From Cerioporus squamosus (Eukaryota > Basidiomycota > Agaricomycetes > Polyporales > Polyporaceae): 64,000 nt of DNA. The notes beneath the pieces were generated by a model, which was given only the letters and a program-made list of their open reading frames with translations, had not been told where the DNA came from and made no database searches. Location: NCBI GenBank assembly GCA_022592435.1, contig JABYQS010000017.1:310001-374000 (forward strand), in the 5' to 3' direction. Within the stretch, counting starts at the first letter, position 1. Each line of letters begins with the position of its first letter. The translations under genes were made by a program, and so were the position numbers. This document shows, piece after piece, positions 56,144-64,000 of this stretch.

Positions 56144-58338
56144 CTAGTTCACGTTGAGAGGGCAGACGACAGCTTCCCTCAGCTCCGTTAACCTCGCGTC
56201 AATCCGGTCCAATCCAGAGCGCCAGATGTACAGCGCCCCCTCATTTCGGTCTATGGCATCCGGATAAGCCACCCGCGCCGAGTACCACGCAGACTCCCCA
56301 GCGGAGACCAACTCTCTCGAAACCATATTGCGCCCATAGGCCGTCGAGCGCAACGCAATGAGGGGGTTTAAGACGCCCTCCAGGAAGTAATGCGACGCTA
56401 CATGCGGGAATGTGGCGGCGTAGACATGATCTGCCCGCAGAGAGGTGCCACCGATGCATTCAGCATGGAGCCCGTACCATTCCAGATCACGCAGCCATTG
56501 TTGAAGCCGTGAAAGGGCTTCTCGGCCCCATGCGAGAAGAACCTGCGCCTGGGATGGCGAGAGCTTCGAGCGTCCGGAGGCCATTTCCTCGACGTAATGC
56601 AAGAGACAGTGGACGGCCTTCAAGTACCGCATGAGTCCTGGCCATCCGTCAGACGCGTTCCACGACGATAGAGCCTGCTCCAACACAGCTCTGACTATGA
56701 TAAAGAACGGAGCGTCAGCGGCGACCAGGACTCAGTACGAGTTGGAGCTGACGAACCATGGCAAAGAGTGTCATACGTGTGATGGGCCCGGCCACCGTAG
56801 GCTTTGATCAAGAGATTATAGAGTTGGGCCGAGAAGAGGTCGTATGAAGGGTCCTCCACGGCAAGCTGGCACATCGTTCTGCATGTGATCTCCGCGTATC
56901 GTTGCGTAACCACGTCCGGTATGTAGAAGTGTCGAACTATCTCGTAGCAATCCCATTCCCATTTGTGGGTGCCCTTGTCGGTCCGTGTGAGCATATGTCG
57001 GAGGGCATACATTACCATCATCGGCAAGCCTGTTGGATCCTCGACCTTCCCCCAATCAATTCCGCCGTGACCAAATTCTGCCTCTTCGTAATCAGAAATG
57101 TCTCGGGAGCACCTGACGATCTCCTCGGATGGGAGATCGGGAAAGATCATGGGCATGTAGGACAGAAACTTTGTATCGGTTGTCGTGGTGTATGCCTTGG
57201 TGACTATGGCACGATCGAGGGTACCGACTCGCTCGTTGATAGCGCTTTGATCCCGACCGCGCCAGGTAGGTATGTCCAGATAGTGGCGTCGGTACGCAAA
57301 CTCATGAAGACGCACAAGTTGTGGGACTCCGCGTACCATGGTGGCGTAGACGGTGTAGAATACTCGGCCCAACCACCGAAGCATTCGCATGGTGGCATTG
57401 CGGTTGATTCTGAGGATACCATAGATGGCAAGGGATGTGGGGGAACGGTACGGGCAATCGGCCTTCCACACTGGTAGGACAGTGACAACGAGGAAGAATG
57501 CGAAGAGTATGGCGACCAGAGATGATGTGATCGCGGCCACCGTGCTGTGCAAGGTCCATAGAAGGATCACAAGGCCCCCGAGGAAGAGCACGGCGGCGAG
57601 CTGTAGCAGTATGGGGAGCACGACCACGATCGTTCCGACATGCCACTTCAGCAGCCCGTGTAAACGGTACTGTCGAAGCCGCGCGCTCTTGCGGGAAGTC
57701 CCCTGAACCGTCGTTTCGTGGAGCCACTGCTTCACAAACAGTGCTATGGACGCCGATGAGAGGCTGAATACGAGGCTGCAAAACCATAGCGTGTTGAGCC
57801 AAACCGCGGATGCTGGCGCCTGGAACAAAGGCTGGGAGATGGTGGAGGCGTCGACGCTACGGGTAGTGTTCACGAAAGGCGGGGCAATAGTGAAGCTGCT
57901 CATATGCGCTGATATCTCCCGGAGTACTGCGAGAGTTGGATCGGTGGGGCTTGGTTGTAGGAGCTGGTAAGACTGCACATTGAAGGCGGTCAAGACCGCG
58001 GAGAATAAACCAGCCTATAGGGACAGCTGCGTCAGCATCCGCAGCGACTTGCACACGTCTAAGTGCTGCTCACATAGACGAGGAGAGTATCCAATTCTTC
58101 CTGCCAGCGCCTCACCAGCCCATCGTGGTATGTCTTGACAGCTTCGGCAGCCTCGACCCATACGCCAACCTTCTGCTCCTGAGTAAACTCTGTAGATAGT
58201 CCTTTGCGTATCTCCTGATAATATTGTCAGCCCTGAGTAACTCGTAGAATCATGACGCTGCATACACACTTCGGCTGTAGGGAACCTCCAGGCGGTATCA
58301 TCGCTGCCAGTGTCGTGATATCGGTCGCCCTCTTTGGT
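56144..58338 (-). CDS. DUF6535 membrane protein, copy E (first exon uncertain)
   Basis: Exons: 58270-58338 (TKEGDRYHDTGSDDTAWRFP), 58074-58214 (141 nt), 56757-58014 (1258 nt) and 56144-56694, in frame and ending EAVVCPLNVN. A leader exon should lie within about 200 bp upstream; ATGs at 58525 or 58479 open a plausible frame (MPRDKDATPVMVEKCKDD), but I cannot fix its donor. The protein has AGLFSAVLTAFNVQSYQ, WLNTLWFCSLVFSLSSASIA, IPTWRGRDQ, DTLCHG, KLSPSQ and WLRDLEWYGLH. It is by far the closest relative of copy C: they share GLPMMVMYALRHMLTRTDKG, WEWDCYEI and PSYDLFSAQLYN. They lie in opposite orientation with copy D between them. At least 672 residues. Membrane protein, function unknown. Confidence 0.8.
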
Positions 58339-59008
58339 CTGATCACTCGCGTCAGGCAAGTTGTCACGGGTTCATAAACACGGTACTCGCATTAAAACAA
58401 GCTTGGCTGCCTGGCAGATCGTCCTTGCACTTCTCAACCATGACTGGTGTCGCGTCCTTGTCGCGTGGCATCGGGTCTGTCGGTAAGACAAACACAGGAC
58501 ACTTGCTGTCGGTGTTCAGAGGCATAGGGGAGAAAGCCGTTTGTGTGGCCTCTAGTTGCCCTCGTACGTGCGGTTAAATACGAATATCATATGACGCGCG
58601 AACTCGGGCCTCAGGCCTCAGGCTGAGTGTTGGGCGGCGACTCGGATGGCGATGCGTTCTCGAGAATTCATGACTGTGGCCCTGGGCGGCGGCCGGTGTC
58701 AGTAATAGGAGCACCCCGCCTGCGCGAGCCTGTGACTAGGATGTCGAAAGTAAGCCTGCTATCATGTTCAGAAGACAGTCGGGGGTGCCACGTCGTAAAA
58801 TTCAGACACTTACTGGAGGTACACATCAAGTAGTATACACATTCAACATCCTGAGGCGCTGAGCGTAGTTGATCCCAGATTGTTCCCACGAGGTCTTCAT
58901 GGGCGCAGCGGTTTGCGAGCGGCGGTGGATCATACTTACTAACTGCCAGCCTCCACTGGGAGGACCTCGTCAATCGCCAGTGATATCGAAGGAACCCTTA
59001 TCATCGTG
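58339..59008. other. Divergent intergenic region, copy E leader and Pin4 promoter
   Basis: It likely contains the unresolved first exon of copy E (minus) and the promoter of Pin4 (plus). Nothing else recognised. Confidence 0.4.
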
Positions 59009-59686
59009 ATGGCGAAGAAAGCGTCTGGTTCCACCGCCGACAAAAAGCCTGCAGACAAGAAAGCAGGGAAGAACAACGCGAAAGCGGATGATGGTGCCGA
59101 TAAACAAGGCAAGGTCCGTGCGGCACTATCATGAACAGTTCCTACACAAGCCTGACATCTTTTCTCGATGAAATGTGTAGGGAAAAGGCGGAGCTTTGAA
59201 GGCTGCCACCGCAGTAAATGTTCGCCACATCCTGTGTGAGAAGCAATCGAAGGCCTTGGAGGCTCTGCAGAAGATCCAGGTTCGTTCCGAGCAGTATCGA
59301 TATGATACGTTAGACATGCTGACGCTGCATCGTAGGAGGGCCAACGATTCGACAAGGTCGCACAAGAGTATTCGGAAGACAAGGCGAAGGGTACGCGCCT
59401 CTTCTGGGGTCTCTCGCGCCACCACGAACCTCATCGTATTCTTCGCTTTCACAGCTGGTGGAAGCCTGGGCTGGCAAGTTCGAGGCTCGATGGTTGTACG
59501 TGATGTTCCGGTGTGGTTGAATTGTTGCGCACTTCGCGGTTCTGACATACACTACTGCACGTCCAGGGGGCTTTCCAGGAGGCCGCTTTCGCTCTTCAGC
59601 CGTCGACCGTCGACAAGCCGATACTCTCCCCGCTTGTGAAAACGCAGTTTGGCTACCATATCATCATGGTCGAAGGGCGCAGGTAA
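59009..59686 (+). CDS. PIN4: Parvulin-type peptidyl-prolyl cis-trans isomerase Pin4, 138 aa
   Basis: Five exons (59009-59113, 59181-59279, 59336-59390, 59455-59492, 59567-59686) give 139 codons including the stop. The first 35 residues are lysine-rich ([14 protein letters not shown]), as in human PIN4/Par14. The parvulin domain follows: [56 protein letters not shown], and the end [15 protein letters not shown]. There is no WW domain, so it belongs with Par14/EPVH and not Pin1. Role: proline isomerisation, with roles in ribosome biogenesis and chromatin proposed for the family; nuclear/nucleolar. It converges with the Snt1 gene (273 bp between the stops). Confidence 0.95.
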
Positions 59687-59958
59687 TACTGTCTCTTTCG
59701 AATACATACCGTATTAGTGCGCTAGCCCCCTATGTTTGTACCCTTAGGCTTCCATGTTCCTTCAACCACGGTTCACATGAATACACTGATCGACGAGATA
59801 AGAGCTCCCCTCGACTAGCTGAGGTACACGATAGCAAGCATGAGATCGACGAAAGCGACCCATAACATGAACACAACCGGCACTCCGAAAGCGCCTCGAT
59901 ACCGACCAAGAGACCAACATAGATAACACGCAAGCACGCCCACGCAGCCCTTCCAGTC

Positions 59959-62900
59959 CTACATGAAGTCAGATTCCGTGTTCTGAGCTGTCAAACGCGT
60001 CCGGTGCTCCAAATAGCGCACCAAGTCGTCCGTCGTTTCCAGCGTTGCCGGCAGACCAGGTCCCGCTCCTTCCGTCGCTCCCGGTGCTGGGGATTGACCT
60101 GGTCGTGCGGCAGGAGGGACCTGCCAGGTCTGCGGCCCGAAGTCGCTGAATTCCATCATCATTGGCGGTGTCCCCGCAGCAGAGGCAGGTGCGGACCCCG
60201 GATGGAGAGCAGGGACGCGCGTCCGCCGTTGGGCGTCCGTGAAGTTTGATGGCGACAAGTTCGAATATGCGAGCGCTGACGGGAAAGTCATGGTCAACGG
60301 CGGTGGTGGCCTCGACACCGCTTGCGGAGGACGAGGGACGGCCTCTGACAGTGGGCTGCGAGACGGGCCGGCAAACGCAGCAGCGAGACCACCTTGGTAT
60401 TGCAGCTGCGGCGGAGGCGCGGGCTTCGTATCACGCTGTGCAGCAGAAGTCGGCCGCTTGTCTGTCTCAGACGACTGAGTTCCATTGGGATTAGGAGGGG
60501 GAGACATACGCCCACTACTTCGGGAGCGAGACACGGCCGAAGGCGCGGCGCCATTCTCAACCCCCGGAGTCGATGTCTTCGACGTTGGCGTCATGATACC
60601 AGTCCCAGGTATAATGTTCTGCTGACGCGACGCTTGATTATCGTGCGGTGTAGGGGACCTCTTCGGCGCGAGAGCTGCGACCTTGGCCAGCTCCATCTCC
60701 GTCAGGTTGGCTCTGTAGAACGCCGATACTTGGACGGTAGTCTGTGCCAAAGTCAGTCCCCTAGCCTCGTTCGAGTCGAACGCTAAGCAATCCATACGTA
60801 CCTTGTTCGGCATCGAAGACGCTATGCGCTTGAAGTCATCACCGTACTGGGCGAGCAGCTTCAGGAAAAGAGCTATCAGGCATCTGTGCATTACTATTCG
60901 GAAGTGCAGGGTGGATACGAGGCATAAGACTTACCTTTGTCTTCTGTAGACCAGCTCGACCCGCTCCCAGGAACCTTCTTGCGAACGACAGGTGTCTCCG
61001 ACTGCCCTGTCGACTTCGGCTCCATGGGGGCCGACGCAGCCTCCTCCATCTCATCATCAATTTCCGCCTTACTCTTGCGCGTTTTGCGCGTACGCTTTGC
61101 TGGACGCGCATCCTCGTCCTGTAAAGCTCGTTGTAAGATACGACGTCACATGCTGCACTGAGTACTACTTACCGGTGGATCATCAGCGTGTTCTTGCTCT
61201 AAAGCCGCAGCTGCCTTGGCGGAGAGATTGGCTCTACGACGAGGACGCTTCCCTGTCTGCTCCGGGGGATCCGGCGTGGCATCGGGGGTGTTCTGGGCAG
61301 TACCCCTGCGCGAGCTTGATGTCGTCTTCTTGGTGTGGTCCACAGAATCTGTACTGGAGCTAGGAGGGACTGGGGTAGTGGAATGCGCCACGCCACGTTT
61401 GCGTCTCCCAGATGTAGGTGTGGAGGCCCGCCCAACCTCGTCGTCGTGCTTCTGAATATCCGCGAGTAGCGCGTTGCCCTTCTGTTTGCCGCGAGTCCGC
61501 CTCCGCTTCCCGATAGTATTGTACTGGGCGATGACCTTGCGGAAGTCGATAGTCGTGTTCTTGTGCAAATAGTAATAAGTAACGCATTGCGCAGGGGTCT
61601 TGTTAGGGAGGAAAGACGCGATGATGCCGAATTGCTTCGGATAGATTGCGTACTTCTCGAGCAGGATCGCCTTCTCCTCCTCAGTCCAGTCATCGATGCC
61701 GGTCTCGAGTTTGTAGAACTCGTGAGGGTCTTCGACGAGGTGGTTGGTGTCGTCGTAGATGAAGTCGACCCGACCCTTCGTCACGGAGACCATGTCTGGG
61801 ATGACCGCCGCGTTCTTCGCAGAGAGGTGGTTCGCATCCGTCAACTCCTCGTTCCCGAGACTCGCAAGAATCTGCTCCATCTCGAGATCAGAGCGGACAG
61901 CGTCACCCATGGCGGCCGTGCGGCGAGTAGTGCGGCACGCTGTCGCCGCCGCCTCTTCCAGTGCGCTCGCCCGGGCGACTTCGTCCAGCTTCGCGCAGTG
62001 GACCAACCACTTCTCGTGCAAAGCGAGGTACTCCTTCCGCAACCTCTCCACCTTCTCAGCCAGCGCCGCCTGATGCTGCGCAAACCTCTTCCGCAGGGAA
62101 TGCTTCGTCCCGTCGTAGATCCCGTCAGAGCGCCGCCGCTGCTCCTTCTCCTTCACTTCCTGCACCACAGCATCCGGAGCAGGCGTCTCCTCGCTGTCAG
62201 GTTCTGCGAGTTGACGATTGGAGAAGAGGATGGGTTCGACGCGAGCTTCCTGCGTGATCGGGTCATGGCGGAAACGCAACTTCACTACCATCCGTAGCGC
62301 ATCCGAGAGAGGGATTTCGGCAAGAGCCTTCTCGAGGGCAGGCTCATCAACGGTCATGGGAACCGTCCGCCGGCGCGCGACAGGAGTCTCTTTCTCGATC
62401 TGCATGGCGTCCTGGTCCTTGTCAGCAGGCTCTGTCTCCTCTCGCAACGTCTCCTCGCTGACTGGAGGCGATAGTTCGCCAGACTCCACGGGTACCCGCG
62501 CCGACGTGGCAGGCCTCGGTGAAGCCTGGACCATGCCGTCACCAGCAACTCCCGCCGGCTGCGACGCGTCTGCATCAGGATCATTGACAATAGGGCCATC
62601 CACCGAGGTAGACGTGGGCTGTGGAGCAGAGGAATCGGAAGCAGAGATCGTCTCAGATCGGGGAGCTGCAGCATCGGGAACAGAGCTAGGTGGTTTGGAG
62701 ACAGCGGTAGAAGCAGGTTTCTGCGATGATGCTCGAGGGACGCGAGGGAGGTCAGGAGGAGCCTCAGACGTTGGCGAGGACATATCCATATCAGAGTCAT
62801 CGCCTCCAGTCTCTTCCGCAGCATGGTCAGGAGTAGTGGGGACCGGCGAGGCAGAAGAGCTCAACCGCGGGACCTCGTGCGGCAACTGCTTCGATGAGAC

Positions 62901-64000
62901 AGACGTATCGATAGCGAGACTTGGACGACCAGAATCAAGCTTGACCACACCTGAGTCCTTGTCCGTCTTCGCCACGGCTGGAGAGGCAAGTGCAGGCTTC
63001 ACCGTTGGAGACGCAGGTGGAGACATGTCCATGTCGGACTCGTCCTGCTCGTCAGCTGTTTTCGCCATACCCTTGGGATCCTCACTGGGCGATCGCGAGG
63101 ACTGGATGGAGTCCGCGCCCGCGCCCACAGAAAATACCTTAGCCTGGAGATAACCTTCGGTATGGGTACAGTCAGAAAACGTGGGCACACGCACAGGTGT
63201 AGGCGGCAGAGAGACGTCCATGTCCGACGCCGCGTCGTCTTCCTTGGTCTTCTTCGCGGGCTGTTTAGACGTCTCTGCCGCCTTAGATGGCTCGACTTGA
63301 GTGGGGTACATAAGAGCGGCATCGATGGCAAGCGTAGACGGAACGAAAGAAGGGGCTTTATCGAAGAGAGATCGACGTCCAGATGCTATTGACAGGTCAA
63401 CGTACCATCCGTGCGACATGTCACTACATTACGCACCGTTAGTTCGTCCGTTGACAGCGTTACTAGTCTGAGCCGGCTTCTGCTGTGTCGCCACAGACGG
63501 CGTCGCAACATCCGTCTTGGACTGACCTCCCTGCGACGTCGACGCAAGGCTGTCATGTTTCGGAGCAGCAACGGGTGTTATCAACGAAGACACCGGTCCT
63601 TGCGCACGAGCTTGCAGAGTAGGTGACTGGACAACTCTCGGCTGAGTTTGCGATTGAGCCTTGACAGGAAGACCGGCCCTTTGCTGCACTTGGGCCTGCA
63701 CATGTGGCAAGAGAACGGCAGAACCACCAGAGGAAGATAGTGACGAGGCACGCGAGGGTACCTTGGGGCCCGTCGGACGCACAGATGGCCCTTGGTTTCG
63801 AGGCATCGCAGGCATCGCTTCGAGATGAGGAAGCTCTGGTGACTCTCGCTTAGGTGCGAGCGGGAGGGACGTATAGGCCGGAGAGAAAGTCTGGGTGCTG
63901 CGTGGAGAGACGGAAGTGACAGACCTTTCCTCCGCATCGCGGTATGGGCGGTCCATACGATCAGGAGTGGTCGTGTGGGCGGGGAAGGAGTAAGGGTCAC
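59959..64000 (-). CDS. SNT1: Snt1/NCoR-type corepressor with two SANT domains, 5' part outside window
   Basis: Partial: the coding frame runs off the window at 64000. From the N-terminal side come long Ser/Pro/Thr/Asp-rich disordered stretches with repeated SDMDMS motifs. A coiled-coil helix follows (HQAALAEKVERLRKEYLAL), then a conserved block (RVDFIYDDTNHLVEDP). SANT1 is WTEEEKAILLEKYAIYPKQF with KTPAQCVTYYYLHKN, followed by a basic region. SANT2 is SGSSWSTEDK with LFLKLLAQYGDDFKRIAS and TTVQVSAFYRANL, rebuilt across introns. A proline-rich tail ends LTAQNTESDFM at 59959. The SANT pair with a DAD-like first unit is typical of NCoR/SMRT and yeast Snt1. Role: scaffold of a Set3C/NCoR-like histone deacetylase complex in the nucleus. 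The intron near 63360-63415 joins TN to ASGRRSLFDKAP. Confidence 0.9.

Noticed and set aside
62218..63153. 311-codon plus-strand frame inside the Snt1 gene
   Set aside because: Antisense shadow of the Ser/Asp-rich disordered region of Snt1.
1..64000. CRISPR arrays, operons or bacterial-type features
   Set aside because: None seen; spliceosomal introns and gene content are clearly fungal nuclear.

Overview
The window looks like a chromosome segment of a mushroom-forming basidiomycete (Agaricomycetes, most likely a polypore). The evidence is the dense short GT-AG introns (mostly 50-70 nt, 41 nt at the shortest), GC-rich coding DNA, a fungal-type P450, F-box and SDR repertoire, a Ty3/chromodomain retrotransposon, and five copies of the DUF6535 membrane-protein family that is expanded in polypores. 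The placement is inference from protein character, not a database match.

Layout. 1-5.8 kb: an intronless F-box gene (minus) diverges from DUF6535 copy A (plus). 5.8-7.4 kb: gene-free, with a 22-bp tandem triplicate. 7.4-15.8 kb: a decayed Ty3 element with three later insertions. These are a reverse-oriented solo LTR of the same family (TSD ACAAG) and an hAT-like element with 8-bp TSD, which itself contains a tRNA-derived SINE-like element with 11-bp TSD and poly(A). 15.9-16.3 kb: a small two-exon gene for an 81-residue cysteine-containing protein. 16.4-20.3 kb: no recognisable gene. 20.3-21.8 kb: broken F-box copies, an inverted duplicate of the gene at 1.4-3.1 kb. 22.2-24.8 kb: divergent protein-L-isoaspartate methyltransferase and a six-hairpin-glycosidase-like protein. 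25-30.9 kb: DUF6535 copies B (minus) and C (plus, frameshifted).

31-37.2 kb is a housekeeping block for RNA and translation: an ASCC2/Cue3 homologue, mRNA-export adaptor Yra1/ALYREF, and RNA polymerase III subunit Rpc31/RPC7. Yra1 and Rpc31 share a 332-bp divergent promoter. 37.9-45.2 kb: an F-box-like protein with an acidic segment, a secreted protein of unknown role, and a complete cytochrome P450. 45.2-49.7 kb is gene-poor. 49.7-53 kb: an intact SDR and a broken epimerase/ketoreductase fragment. 53.2-58.3 kb: DUF6535 copies D and E (minus). 59-64 kb: parvulin Pin4, then the 3' part of a two-SANT Snt1/NCoR-type corepressor that runs off the window.

The most unusual content is the DUF6535 cluster: five paralogues in both orientations with one conserved exon plan that includes an invariant 141-nt exon, and one copy decaying. 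The nested transposon stack is the other. The housekeeping genes are not functionally linked to the accessory ones; the DUF6535, F-box, P450 and SDR genes look like a rapidly turning-over accessory set between conserved blocks.
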